This document shows, piece by piece, positions 25,748-35,070 of a DNA stretch of 64,000 nucleotides. Both the position numbers and the translations under genes were made by a program. The notes beneath the pieces were generated by a model that did no database searches, was not told where the DNA came from, and saw only the letters and a list, made by a program, of their open reading frames with translations. How positions within the stretch are numbered: the stretch's first letter is position 1; the number at the start of each line of letters is the position of its first letter. The DNA comes from a bacterium (GTDB taxonomy: Bacteria; UBP6; UBA1177): the NCBI GenBank assembly GCA_017961325.1, contig JAGCXM010000003.1, forward strand, positions 1-64,000, in the 5' to 3' direction.

Positions 25748-26443
25748 TTAAAAATCAACCCTTCCCGCATCTGCCGCAACTCCTACGATCTTGAGGAAAT
25801 CCTTTCGCGGGATAAATTCGGCTCCGAGCGACTTCAAATGCTCGGTTTCGACCTGACAGTCGATTACGGGGCAGCCGATTTTGCGAAGCTTGTTGACGAA
25901 GGTGATGAACGCCGTCTTTGATGCATCGGGATAGGTCGAAAACATGCTTTCGCCGAAAAAAGCCTTCCCTATCATCACGCCGTAAAGCCCTCCTGCCAGA
26001 ATGTCCGTACCTGCAAGCCAGCTTTCAACGCTCACTGCATAACCCAGAACATGAAGCCGGTTATAGGCCTTTTCCATGTCGTCGGTAATCCATGTTCCTT
26101 CCTGATGGACGCGGACTTCATGGCGGCAGCGGCTTATCACCTGCGGAAAAGCTGTATTAACCGTCACAGTATATTTTCCTGATTTGAGAACCTTTTTCAT
26201 GCTTTTCGAGACGTGGATTTTTTCGGGAAAAAGAACAAAACGCGGATCGGGAGACCACCAAAGGATCCTGCTTCCCTGATAGGAGATTCTGCTTTCATCC
26301 GAATACCACGGAAAAATCCCGGATTTATAGGCAAGAAGAAGCCTTTCCGGACTCAGATCGCCGCCGATCGCCAGAAAACCGTCGGGTTCGGCATTCTCGA
26401 CCGGAGGAAAACCTATCGAATTTCTCGACAAATAATAAATCAT
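25748..26443 (-). CDS. aat: Leucyl/phenylalanyl-tRNA--protein transferase
   Basis: With the ATG at 26443 (MIYYLSR) the protein has 231 residues. Family signatures are clear: FPPVENAEPDGFLAIGGDL, SGIFPWYSDES, ILWWSPDPRFVLFP, GLYGVMIGKAFFGESMFS and DCQVETEHL. It attaches Leu or Phe from tRNA to N-terminal Arg/Lys of proteins, marking them for ClpAP through the N-degron pathway. An alternative GTG four codons earlier overlaps the GC-rich stretch before the ATG. Its -10 box is at 26471-26476. Confidence 0.96.
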   Translation of the reverse strand: MIYYLSRNSIGFPPVENAEPDGFLAIGGDLSPERLLLAYKSGIFPWYSDESRISYQGSRILWWSPDPRFVLFPEKIHVSKSMKKVLKSGKYTVTVNTAFPQVISRCRHEVRVHQEGTWITDDMEKAYNRLHVLGYAVSVESWLAGTDILAGGLYGVMIGKAFFGESMFSTYPDASKTAFITFVNKLRKIGCPVIDCQVETEHLKSLGAEFIPRKDFLKIVGVAADAGRVDF

Positions 26444-26470
26444 CGTGCCCCGCACAAAAAAACAGTGAAA

Positions 26471-26476
26471 ATTATA
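26471..26476 (-). promoter_or_regulatory. -10 box for aat
   Basis: A perfect TATAAT on the minus strand lies 28 bases upstream of the ATG. A T7 tract (26456-26462) begins eight bases downstream of the box. Confidence 0.45.
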
Positions 26477-26571
26477 TCATATGAGAGGAATTGCAAAAAA
26501 AATTCAAACAGAGAAAAATCACCGGCAGCAAGGAATGTAATCGAAAAAAAGCTGGGAAGTGAAAAAAACAG

Positions 26572-27051
26572 CTACTTCACCCACTCTTCAACAAAATCCG
26601 GAGTGACTGTTCCGATATGGACTTTTTTTATCACGCCGTCCTGAATGAGAAGCGTCGTAGGAAGAACGGAGATATACAGATCTTCAAACAATTCTTCAGG
26701 AGCGATTACACTTTTGAACCCGGGGCTGACTTCGCGGTAAATTTCGTATTTGAAAACTGGTTTTATCACGCCGTAAACTTTGTGTTTTGCCGCAATTTTA
26801 TTGAGTTCCGGCATTTCGGCAAGGCATGCTCCGCACCAGGTTGCCCATATGTTGACAAGCACGGTTCCTTTTGAAACATCAAGCACAATTCTGCTGCTTG
26901 TCAAAGGATCCATTCCGTGAATTTCGGCAAGTTCCCGTCCTGGAAGCATAATGGAGGCGCCGAAATATGAAAAGACATTGAAAAACAGAATAATAACGAC
27001 AACTGCAGATATTATTCCGTAAAAAAGCCTGTTTTTCTTTTTTTCTTCCAT
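26572..27051 (-). CDS. Membrane-anchored TlpA/DsbE-like thioredoxin
   Basis: This 159-residue protein has an N-terminal membrane helix (about 8-30) and a thioredoxin fold with active site NIWATWCGACLAEMPEL. The WCGAC form lacks the usual Pro of CxPC, resembling CGxC-type TlpA proteins. It would act in the periplasm as a disulfide reductase or oxidant partner. The ATG overlaps the stop of the upstream glycosyltransferase gene as TGATG, so the two are co-translated. Confidence 0.87.
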   Translation of the reverse strand: MEEKKKNRLFYGIISAVVVIILFFNVFSYFGASIMLPGRELAEIHGMDPLTSSRIVLDVSKGTVLVNIWATWCGACLAEMPELNKIAAKHKVYGVIKPVFKYEIYREVSPGFKSVIAPEELFEDLYISVLPTTLLIQDGVIKKVHIGTVTPDFVEEWVK

Positions 27052-29288
27052 CACTTTATATTCACGTTGAAAGTTCCTAAAATAAACCGTTTCTGACCGT
27101 CGTTAAAAGTGTCTTTGTCGACAGCCATTCTAGTATCGCCTTCATAAAATCCGGTATAAATCTTGACTCCGCCGCCGGGATGCGCCTTTGGAACGGCAAC
27201 TTTGAAAGTATCCTTCAAAATCATTCCGGCTTTCCATTTCGTTGTCGGCAGATAACCCTGCTGCGGATAGTCGTCAAGCTTGAAAGAATGCGGCAAAGCA
27301 CCGCTGTAGACATCAAAATGGAAGAAAACCTTCCAATTTTTATCCGTCTCCTTCAAAACTTTGTAGTAAAGGGTAAGTTCGATATCCTCTCCGGGATCAA
27401 AACGCTGCTTGTTGATGGAATATCCGATAATTTCGAATGTTTTATCACCCAACGTCCCGTTAACTTTTGTTATACCCGCCGGAATCTGCGATTCTTCAAG
27501 CAGATTGTTCTTCCACTTTTCCGACAAATCGGCGTTCTTGTCCTTCATTGAAGCGGTGAACATTTCGATTTCCATGTAGGTGTCAACAGCGTCGTCTGCC
27601 ACTTTGGTTATCGGAATTCCTGGTTTGTTGAGAAGTGCCGCGCGAAGCTCTGAAACCTTGTCCTTTTTAGTGGTTATAAATACTGTCGAATTCGGATTTC
27701 TCTCAATAAGCTGCTGAATTTGTTCAACTTTTTTATAGCGGAAAAGCTGTTCGTCAAGCCCGAGATAAAAATACATAGAGCGGTTTTTCCAGTTGTCGAA
27801 ATCGACGATTTTGTCACCAGGCTTTTTCATTTCAAAGTATTTTTCAACAAGAGTTTTCGGTGAGAAAACTTCAATCATATTAGGAATCCAATAAAAATTG
27901 AGATAGACCGACCAGCAGACCGCTGCAAGAGCAAAACCTGTCAAAGAAATGTGCAACAGCTGATTTTTACTCGGTTTAACAAGCGGCAGAACGATAAACA
28001 ACGCCGTAATCGTAATGAAAATCTTCAAAAAAGGAACCATATCGAAAACTCTGCCGAACCATGTCTGAATATGATGCGTCGTAATTATATAAATTATGTT
28101 CGTATAATTGAAATCGGTGGCAATATCCTTGCCTATCAGGATAAGGAAAAGTGCAGAAACAATACCTGTAACAGCATAACCCTTTGAAACATCATGAGTT
28201 TTCCACAAATTGACAAAGTATTCGCCGAGTATCATAGCCATAAACGGAACAACCGGAAAAACATAATGCGGAAACTTCGTGGCAGCGAGCGTAAAGAAAA
28301 GGAAAATGAAGAAAAAAGTAAGAATCAAAAAAGCTAAATTTTTGTTTTCCCTGACTTTTTTAGTGGCTGAAAACATAGCCGGAATCAAAAAACAAATCCA
28401 CGGGAATCCGCCAAGACTGAGCTGCCAGATGTAAAATTCAAACGGTCCGTCCGGCTTGTCGATCGTTCCTTCAAGCCTGCCGAAATGGTGTTCCATAAAA
28501 AATTCGTTGTAAAAAGGCATTCCGTGCTTTATTCCCATGTAAAGATACCACGGAAGTGCGACAAGGAAAAAAATTCCGGCTCCCTCAAAAGGTCTCATTG
28601 ATTTAACAAATGAAACTGCATCTTTGCAAATTTGATTAAATCCCTTGGAATAATCAAGAGTCGCTATCATCCAAAGCAACATCGCCGCAACCGGCATGCA
28701 GACTGCGAGAAGCCCTTTCGTGAGCATTCCCAAACCCATAAAAACATAGGAAAAACGGAGATATTTCTTATTTCCGTCGCGCTGACCGACATAGAGAAAA
28801 CCGGTCGACGCGGTAAGAAATGTGACAAAAGTTATATCCCACATGAACTGGCGGGAAATCATGTAAGTGTAAGGAGTGAAAAGTGCTACAAACGCCGCAG
28901 TCAGGGCCTTCGCCGGATCCTTCAGGATTTTTTCGGCAAGAAAACGCACCAGAAGGACAAAAAATATTCCGTTAATCGCAAAAGGAAGTCTTGCGGCAAG
29001 TTCGGTCGCACCGAAAATCTTCATGAACGGAAAAACCATCCAGAAACAGAATATAGGTTTTGACCAGAAGTTGTGCTTCCCGAGATATATCGGGTCTAGA
29101 AACCAGTCCCAGGAACCGTTCGCCATCATTTCCATTGCGACTCTGCCGTAATGAGGCTCCCACTCGCCCAAAACGGGATAACTTCCTAAAATCGGAAGAA
29201 AAACAAGCGCGGAAACAACAGCCAGAAAAATGTTGGGATGTACAAGAATCAGTGAATCAGATTTGTTTTCGACAAGCATTTTATCCAT
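27051..29288 (-). CDS. Family 39-like membrane glycosyltransferase (ArnT/PMT type)
   Basis: This 745-residue protein has about 12 membrane segments in the first 480 residues and a periplasmic C-terminal domain. The first loop carries GEWEPHYGRVAMEMM, corresponding to the acidic (D/E)ExxY catalytic motif of the GT39/ArnT fold. Such enzymes move a sugar from a polyprenyl phosphate to lipid A, protein or glycan on the outer face of the inner membrane. The polyprenyl donor would match the undecaprenyl-recycling gene next door. GAGG precedes the ATG. Confidence 0.87.
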   Translation of the reverse strand: MDKMLVENKSDSLILVHPNIFLAVVSALVFLPILGSYPVLGEWEPHYGRVAMEMMANGSWDWFLDPIYLGKHNFWSKPIFCFWMVFPFMKIFGATELAARLPFAINGIFFVLLVRFLAEKILKDPAKALTAAFVALFTPYTYMISRQFMWDITFVTFLTASTGFLYVGQRDGNKKYLRFSYVFMGLGMLTKGLLAVCMPVAAMLLWMIATLDYSKGFNQICKDAVSFVKSMRPFEGAGIFFLVALPWYLYMGIKHGMPFYNEFFMEHHFGRLEGTIDKPDGPFEFYIWQLSLGGFPWICFLIPAMFSATKKVRENKNLAFLILTFFFIFLFFTLAATKFPHYVFPVVPFMAMILGEYFVNLWKTHDVSKGYAVTGIVSALFLILIGKDIATDFNYTNIIYIITTHHIQTWFGRVFDMVPFLKIFITITALFIVLPLVKPSKNQLLHISLTGFALAAVCWSVYLNFYWIPNMIEVFSPKTLVEKYFEMKKPGDKIVDFDNWKNRSMYFYLGLDEQLFRYKKVEQIQQLIERNPNSTVFITTKKDKVSELRAALLNKPGIPITKVADDAVDTYMEIEMFTASMKDKNADLSEKWKNNLLEESQIPAGITKVNGTLGDKTFEIIGYSINKQRFDPGEDIELTLYYKVLKETDKNWKVFFHFDVYSGALPHSFKLDDYPQQGYLPTTKWKAGMILKDTFKVAVPKAHPGGGVKIYTGFYEGDTRMAVDKDTFNDGQKRFILGTFNVNIK

Positions 29289-29397
29289 AGAAAGACCTCG
29301 CGAACCATAAAAACCATAAATTATAGGTTAAGAAGTCCGCAAGTCAAAAAAACAGGTTTTGTCTGCTGAAAAGAGCAGAATAATCTTTAATTTTTTA

Positions 29398-29425
29398 TTG
29401 CCATGCAAAAATTTAAATTTAACAT
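29398..29425 (+). promoter_or_regulatory. Promoter for uppP
   Basis: TTGCCA (29398-29403) and TAACAT (29420-29425) are separated by 16 bases and precede the strong AAGGAGG site of uppP. Confidence 0.4.
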
Positions 29426-29461
29426 AACACAATGGGAGCTTTTGAATAAGGAGGTATAGCA

Positions 29462-30238
29462 ATGACGATTATTGATTCAATCATTTTAGGTATACTGCAG
29501 GGACTAACGGAGTTTCTGCCGGTAAGTTCTTCTGGTCATCTCGTTTTTGTGGAAAAACTGCTCGGACACAGGGAGGTGCCGCTTCTCTACGACATTCTGC
29601 TGCATGTTGCGTCGCTTTTTGCGGTCTTCATTTTCTTCAGGAAAAAACTGCTCACGCTCACGAAAGAGTGCCTTTCAACGACTTACAACAAGTCGCACAA
29701 ATACGTGATGATGATACTAGTCAGCACGATCGTAACGACCGCTATGCTCGTTGTGACCAAACCGTTGATGAAATCGATAAAAGAGCAGCCGGTATATCTC
29801 ACGGCCGCTTTTGCGTTCACGGCGGTACTGCTTCTCATCGCGCAGTCGTTTTTCAAAAAGGCAATCAAGGATAAGGAAATTTCGTGGAAGGATGCCGTTG
29901 TCATCGGATTTTTTCAGGGAATTGCGGTCCTTCCCGGCGTTTCGCGTTCCGGTTCGACGATAACGGGAGCACTTTTCAGAAAAATTCCAGCTGCCGATGC
30001 AGTCGAATTTTCGTTCATGCTGGCAATTCCGGCAATTCTGGGCGCACTGCTGCTTGAAGTTGTCAAAGGCGGATTCACAGCAATAGATCCGGTTCCTTCG
30101 CTTGCCGGCTTTGTTGCTTCGTTCGCCGCAAGTCTCGCCGCACTGAAACTGCTCGTTTTTATGATGAAAAAAACAGTACTTTATCCTTTCGCGATATACC
30201 TTTTTATCCTTTCTGCGCTTGTTCCTTTTGTAATTTGA
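29462..30238 (+). CDS. uppP: Undecaprenyl-diphosphatase
   Basis: This 258-residue polytopic protein is UppP/BacA. Its signature ILGILQGLTEFLPVSSSGHL is at the N-terminus, and the second conserved site GIAVLPGVSRSGSTITGA holds the catalytic Arg/Ser cluster. It dephosphorylates undecaprenyl diphosphate to recycle the lipid carrier for peptidoglycan and other glycans, and confers some bacitracin resistance. A strong AAGGAGG precedes the ATG. It is followed six bases later by the CDP-alcohol transferase gene. Confidence 0.97.
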   Translation: MTIIDSIILGILQGLTEFLPVSSSGHLVFVEKLLGHREVPLLYDILLHVASLFAVFIFFRKKLLTLTKECLSTTYNKSHKYVMMILVSTIVTTAMLVVTKPLMKSIKEQPVYLTAAFAFTAVLLLIAQSFFKKAIKDKEISWKDAVVIGFFQGIAVLPGVSRSGSTITGALFRKIPAADAVEFSFMLAIPAILGALLLEVVKGGFTAIDPVPSLAGFVASFAASLAALKLLVFMMKKTVLYPFAIYLFILSALVPFVI

Positions 30239-30244
30239 CGGAGG

Positions 30245-31444
30245 TTGAAAATGGATTTTTCAGTTGCGATTCATAACGGAAAAAACCTTCCTTACAATCT
30301 TAACGAAAAACTGCTCGGACTGACTATTCTTGAAAGACAGATCAAAATCGCCGAGATGACGCTCGGCGCGAAGGAAGTCATCACGGTCGATGAAAACACT
30401 ACACGTGACTTTTCGGGAAAATGGATCTTCGTGAACGGAGCTTTTTTCATCCATCCTCTTGCTGTACAGCAGCAGTATCTTGAAAGCGGAGAAGACCGAT
30501 TCGAAAAAGGCGGAATGTTCGGATTCTGCGATGCAGAAAAATATAAAGATGAAATAGCTGAATTTCTGAAAAACGGCGTTTTTCCAGAAAAAATATCGAC
30601 TTTCACAGGCCCCGGCTACCGCGTCGTCGTTGATGCGCCGGAAAAGAGAAAGGTTCTAACGAAAGCCCTGTTCAACGCGATGAGAAAGCCTGTTGACGGA
30701 ATCATTGCCAGAAGTTTGAACAAAGCGGTATCGTTCTTCCTTACAGAGCATTTTTTCATTCCGCTGCACTTCACCCCGAATATGGTTACCATCACCGCGG
30801 TAATCACGGGCATTCTCTCCGGTTTTGTAGCTTTAGGCGGAACATACTGGCATCTCGTCACTGCAACTTTCCTCGCACAGTTCGCTTCGATTCTTGACGG
30901 CAGCGACGGAGAGACAGCCAGACTCACTTTCAGAATGTCGAAATTCGGCAAATGGCTCGACAGTGTGGGCGATTCATTCGTAAACACCTCGCTCTCACTC
31001 GGTCTCGGCTACGGTCTCGCCCGATACTTCGCAGCAAATCCATACCAGTCTGCGATACAATCCTATCTTGAAACATGGCCGATCTGGATCGCATGGCTCT
31101 GCACGGCGATAAACTGGTATCACAATTTCGTAAGTTACTTCGATGTCATCGTCGTAAGAAAAACAACAGACATTTTCGCTTTCGTCTTCTGGTTTGAAAA
31201 GAAGGAAAGAGTCAGAACGGTTGATCTTTCAAAGCCCGTTTACGGCAAAATCTCGTTTTTCGAACTGCTGAAATACTTTTCCAGACGCGATTTCTACCTT
31301 TTCGCATACTTCGTTCTTGCCGTCATCAGCCCTGCGGCACTGCTTTTCGGATACATAATTACGGCGCTATTCCTCATTCCCGTATTCGTCATGACCACCA
31401 TCCATATTTATTTCGGCATAATCAAAAAGATGAGACAGGTATAA
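30245..31444 (+). CDS. CDP-alcohol phosphatidyltransferase with unusual N-terminal domain
   Basis: This 399-residue membrane protein has the family catalytic motif in full: DGETARLTFRMSKFG then KWLDSVGD, matching DGxxARx8Gx3Dx3D, within about six membrane helices from residue ~175. The first ~160 residues are soluble and resemble the remnant of a nucleotidyltransferase domain (LGAKEVITVDE, ISTFTGPGYRVVVD), as in bifunctional inositol-phosphate cytidylyltransferase/transferase proteins, but a GxGxR loop is not visible. It transfers a CDP-activated alcohol group to an unknown acceptor. GGAGG precedes the ATG, directly after uppP. Confidence 0.85.
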   Translation: MKMDFSVAIHNGKNLPYNLNEKLLGLTILERQIKIAEMTLGAKEVITVDENTTRDFSGKWIFVNGAFFIHPLAVQQQYLESGEDRFEKGGMFGFCDAEKYKDEIAEFLKNGVFPEKISTFTGPGYRVVVDAPEKRKVLTKALFNAMRKPVDGIIARSLNKAVSFFLTEHFFIPLHFTPNMVTITAVITGILSGFVALGGTYWHLVTATFLAQFASILDGSDGETARLTFRMSKFGKWLDSVGDSFVNTSLSLGLGYGLARYFAANPYQSAIQSYLETWPIWIAWLCTAINWYHNFVSYFDVIVVRKTTDIFAFVFWFEKKERVRTVDLSKPVYGKISFFELLKYFSRRDFYLFAYFVLAVISPAALLFGYIITALFLIPVFVMTTIHIYFGIIKKMRQV

Positions 31445-31472
31445 CAAAAATTCAAATCAAAAAAAAAAACGC

Positions 31473-31501
31473 TTGCTTTAATTACATTTCAGCATTATTA
31501 T
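31473..31501 (+). promoter_or_regulatory. Promoter for the tandem lipoprotein genes
   Basis: TTGCTT (31473-31478) and TATTAT (31496-31501) are separated by 17 bases and lie about 38 bases before the start codon of the 726-residue lipoprotein. Confidence 0.45.
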
Positions 31502-31538
31502 ATTCAAGTTATTTGATAAATTACATTCGGGAGCCAAC

Positions 31539-33719
31539 ATGAAACAGAAAATTTTTTGCATTCTGACAGTTTTTTTACTGCCGCTGCTTTTCGCTTCATG
31601 CAATGAATCGCCTAAGAAAGTGGAATCTACGCATGATTACGATCAGGATGAGACGGCAATTAAGGCAATATGCGAAAAACGCGGAGCCGAATGCGGCGAT
31701 ATCACCGTAAAGATCGATGATGCCTACGACAAAATCAACTGCGGTGAATGCAACTCAGGATTTGTCTGCGACGAGACGGCGAACAAATGCACTAACGGAG
31801 CAGAAACAAACGACACAGATGATATTACGGATGACGACAACGATAATCCCCAGAACAATTCTGAAGATCCGATTCCTGAATCATCGCTGCCGCAATGCAA
31901 CTCTTCGAATAAGACTCCGTGCAAAGACGTGCAAAGCGGCCTGATATGGTCAGAGAAAGCACTTTCTCCAATGAATCACAAGGACGCGGCGCAGTTCTGC
32001 GAAACGCTGACTGAAGGCGGATATTCAGACTGGCGCCTTCCAGATATCGACGAGCTCAGGACTCTTATCATGAACTGTTCAGGCACCATGCCGTCGGGGT
32101 CATGCAAAGTCAGCGCAAGGACTGAATGCCTCTCCGACGAATGTTTCTCAGACCAATGCGGATGCGGCAACGACACAAACGGCAAATACAGCAAGTTCGG
32201 AGACACTGACGGATTCTGGTCGTCTTCAAAATACGGCGCAGAAAACACCATTTCATGGGGAGTACTTTTCCTGAATGCCGGAATCAGATATGCGCAAAAC
32301 AGCTACGAATTTTATCTCCGCTGCGTCAGAGGCGAAAACAAAACAGTTTACGACGACACTCCAGACCCGGAACCTGAGCCCGATCCGTGCAACCCGAATC
32401 CGTGCCTCGGCATGGAACATTCAAACTGGGAATGCTATTCCAAGGGGGATGAGTATATCTGCGGATGCATTGAAACGAGCTGGGACGGAAAAGAATGTGT
32501 TCCTGTCAATTTCCCCGAATGTGAATACCCCGTAGAAGAACTGCCGTGCCAAACATTCCACTTCGAACTTATATGGTCTGATACGGCTCCTGCTGAAGCG
32601 ACTTGGCAGGAAGCCGTGCTTTACTGTCAAAATCTTGAAGAAAGCGGGCTCAATAACTGGAGACTTCCCGACATCGACGAACTCAGGACCCTCTTCAACT
32701 GCGCCGACAATTGTGAAGTCCGTTCAGAAAACGGATGCCTTTCCCTTGAGGAATGCAGGACGGAGGACGACTGTTTCTGCGGTGAATGTCTGGATGAATT
32801 CTGCTTTCATGGAGGAAACGTCTGGGAGAGCAACTATAGTCAATTCGACTTGCGTGAAATTCTCTGGTCTTCTTCCACAAACACCGACGACCACGGTTCC
32901 GCATGGTTCATTGATTTCATAGAAGGAAACATATACGTCGAGCAGAAAACGGAGACTAAACCTTTCAGGTGCGTCTGGAGCAACAGATATACCCATTCGT
33001 GCGCTGCAAATTATTTATGGAACGGCTCTACTTGCGTGCCCGGCTGGAAACTTTCTGAATGTACAGGTATCCCGCAGCACGCCGAAGGAACGGAATACAT
33101 CGTCCAGAACTGGAACGGAATGAGCTGGCTTCCCTCTACAAAGGCTCAATACGGCGACAACTCCGCGGAATGCACTTTCAAATGCATGGAGAATTACATC
33201 TGGAACGGCTCGAAATGCGTGGCGGACGACTTCGCATCATTTCCTGAATGCAGTTCAACTTCAGATTTCCCGTGCAAAGATTCATCGACCTATATTGTCT
33301 GGTCTTCAAAAACAGCTGGGAAAATGGAGATAGACGCGGCCATCCCCTATTGCGAGAGCATGAATGAAGGCGGATACGACGACTGGAAACTGCCGGATAT
33401 AGATGAACTGAGGACGCTTATCATAAACCATCCCAAAACCGAAACAGGCGGTATCTGCCGCATCAGCGAGCTGAAAGGCGGATGCCTCTCATGTTCCTCG
33501 GACTGCCGCAACGAAGACTGCTGGAATACAAACCAGTATCCTTCAGGCGAGATCCCTGAGTTCAGCAAACTCGGTGACAAAGAGACGCTCTGGTCCTCTT
33601 CATACGACCGCGACGATTCGGAAAACTGGTCGACCCACGAATACTTCGGGGTAGAATTCGGAACAGGTTCGATAACCTCAATGGACGGTACCACGAAATA
33701 CGTCCGCTGCGTAAGATAG
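31539..33719 (+). CDS. Large lipoprotein with three DUF1566 modules and EGF-like Cys modules
   Basis: The 726-residue protein has lipobox FASC, a Cys-rich N-module (ICEKRGAECGD ... CGECNSGFVCDE), an acidic linker, then three DUF1566 modules beginning near residues 120, 335 and 565 (each with GG/SG-x-x-(D/N)W-(R/K)LPDIDELRTL). Between modules 1 and 2 lies an EGF-like stretch (CNPNPCLGMEHSNWEC ... CGC); between 2 and 3 is a Cys module with WNGMSWLPST and ENYIWNGSKC. It is a modular surface lipoprotein, probably for adhesion or binding. Function not known. Confidence 0.9.
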   Translation: MKQKIFCILTVFLLPLLFASCNESPKKVESTHDYDQDETAIKAICEKRGAECGDITVKIDDAYDKINCGECNSGFVCDETANKCTNGAETNDTDDITDDDNDNPQNNSEDPIPESSLPQCNSSNKTPCKDVQSGLIWSEKALSPMNHKDAAQFCETLTEGGYSDWRLPDIDELRTLIMNCSGTMPSGSCKVSARTECLSDECFSDQCGCGNDTNGKYSKFGDTDGFWSSSKYGAENTISWGVLFLNAGIRYAQNSYEFYLRCVRGENKTVYDDTPDPEPEPDPCNPNPCLGMEHSNWECYSKGDEYICGCIETSWDGKECVPVNFPECEYPVEELPCQTFHFELIWSDTAPAEATWQEAVLYCQNLEESGLNNWRLPDIDELRTLFNCADNCEVRSENGCLSLEECRTEDDCFCGECLDEFCFHGGNVWESNYSQFDLREILWSSSTNTDDHGSAWFIDFIEGNIYVEQKTETKPFRCVWSNRYTHSCAANYLWNGSTCVPGWKLSECTGIPQHAEGTEYIVQNWNGMSWLPSTKAQYGDNSAECTFKCMENYIWNGSKCVADDFASFPECSSTSDFPCKDSSTYIVWSSKTAGKMEIDAAIPYCESMNEGGYDDWKLPDIDELRTLIINHPKTETGGICRISELKGGCLSCSSDCRNEDCWNTNQYPSGEIPEFSKLGDKETLWSSSYDRDDSENWSTHEYFGVEFGTGSITSMDGTTKYVRCVR

Positions 33720-33743
33720 GAGAATTATTAAAAGAGGTTTGAT

Positions 33744-35036
33744 ATGATGAAATTCAAAATTTTTGTTTTTACGGCAGCTTTTGCAGCAATCCTGGCATCA
33801 TGCGGTTCCGGCAGCAAAGAACCTCAGAACACGACTGCCGATCCTGACGATGCGGCTGTCAGCCAGATATGCGAAAAGTATAAAGTCGAATGCGGCGATT
33901 TTCTGGCGACGGTCGACGGCTTTTTAAAAGCCATTTTCTGCGGAGACTGCGAAAGCGGATCAGTCTGTGATGATGCAACGAACAGATGCATAGACGGATC
34001 ATACAGCGACGACCCGCAGGATGACCAGGACAGCCCCGAAAACGACTCAGATGATATTCATGATGACTCTGAGGGGCCTCAGGATGACAATGACGACCTG
34101 CAGGAAAGCGGTTTGAGAACGATTTCATGTACAAATCTTCCAGAAAACGCAGAATGGAACATAGTTTCCGAAATCACTCAGACATTCGACGGAACAAACT
34201 GGCTTCCTTCCGAAAAAGCCGTTTTCAATTCCGAGTCAAGCACCGAAAGATGCCGTTTCATCTGCAAGGAAGAGTATGTCTGGAACTCGCAGGAATGCGT
34301 TCCCTACACTCTTTCAGGGCTTCCCAAATGCCGTTCCAATATCGCGACGACATGCGAAGACACTTCGACCGGAATGATTTGGTCTACAATAGTTTTAAAC
34401 AGGATGGACTGGGGCAACGCAAAGGCATACTGCGAAGATTTCGAAGAAGGCGGATACAACGACTGGCACCTTCCGAATGTCGATGAAATAAGGACAATGA
34501 TAAGAAACTGCTCGAAAATGATAACGGGCGGTGAATGCCCTGTCAGCGAATCAAACGGCATAGACTCATCTATCGTCAACAACTGGCTGGTCAGCTGCAG
34601 CTGTTCGGACACTGAAGCTGAAAGCGTACTCGGAACCAGAAACAAAACTCTGTGGACTTCATCATCAGTTCCAGTCTCAACGATGTACGCATGGACTTTG
34701 GATTCAAACTTTTCCCTCTCCATGGAGGATAAAGAGACGATAGCTTTTTTCCACTGCGTCAGATCAAATTACTTTCTGAGAGACGACCATTGCGGCAAGC
34801 ACTACACCTGGAACGGCTCTGATTGCATCGCAGACACCAAAAGAAGCGAATGCAAAGGACTTCCAGAAAACGCCGAATGGAATGCCGTTTCAACCATAAC
34901 ACAGACTTGGAACGGAACCAACTGGATCCCTTCAGAAATCGGGATCCACAATACCTCGTCAAGTTCTTCGGAATGCCGTTTCAAATGTTATGAAGAATTT
35001 GCCTGGGATGGAAATGAATGCGTACTGTCTGAATAA
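33744..35036 (+). CDS. Paralogous DUF1566 lipoprotein with two Cys-rich modules
   Basis: This 430-residue protein follows its neighbour by 24 bases and is a paralogue. It has lipobox LASC, the same N-module (QICEKYKVECGD ... CGDCESGSVCDD), an acidic linker, a Cys module (NLPENAEWNIVSEITQTF ... YVWNSQEC), one DUF1566 module (WSTIVLNRMDWGNAKAYC ... DWHLPNVDEIRTM), then a second Cys module (LPENAEWNAVSTITQTW ... FAWDGNEC). The two Cys modules are near-duplicates of each other. A hairpin terminator follows. Confidence 0.9.
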   Translation: MMKFKIFVFTAAFAAILASCGSGSKEPQNTTADPDDAAVSQICEKYKVECGDFLATVDGFLKAIFCGDCESGSVCDDATNRCIDGSYSDDPQDDQDSPENDSDDIHDDSEGPQDDNDDLQESGLRTISCTNLPENAEWNIVSEITQTFDGTNWLPSEKAVFNSESSTERCRFICKEEYVWNSQECVPYTLSGLPKCRSNIATTCEDTSTGMIWSTIVLNRMDWGNAKAYCEDFEEGGYNDWHLPNVDEIRTMIRNCSKMITGGECPVSESNGIDSSIVNNWLVSCSCSDTEAESVLGTRNKTLWTSSSVPVSTMYAWTLDSNFSLSMEDKETIAFFHCVRSNYFLRDDHCGKHYTWNGSDCIADTKRSECKGLPENAEWNAVSTITQTWNGTNWIPSEIGIHNTSSSSSECRFKCYEEFAWDGNECVLSE

Positions 35037-35048
35037 AACTGATTCAAA

Positions 35049-35070
35049 AAATCTAAGATTTCTTTTTTTT
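35049..35070 (+). terminator. Terminator after the tandem lipoprotein genes
   Basis: AAATC-TAA-GATTT forms a short 5-bp hairpin followed by C and eight T. The stop codon of the convergent TrmFO-like gene lies inside it, so it may act on the plus strand only. Confidence 0.55.

Noticed and set aside
29362-29379. Hairpin TCTGCT...AGCAGA as a terminator
   Set aside because: It lies between divergent genes, where no transcript should end, and has no T-run directly after it; probably incidental or regulatory.
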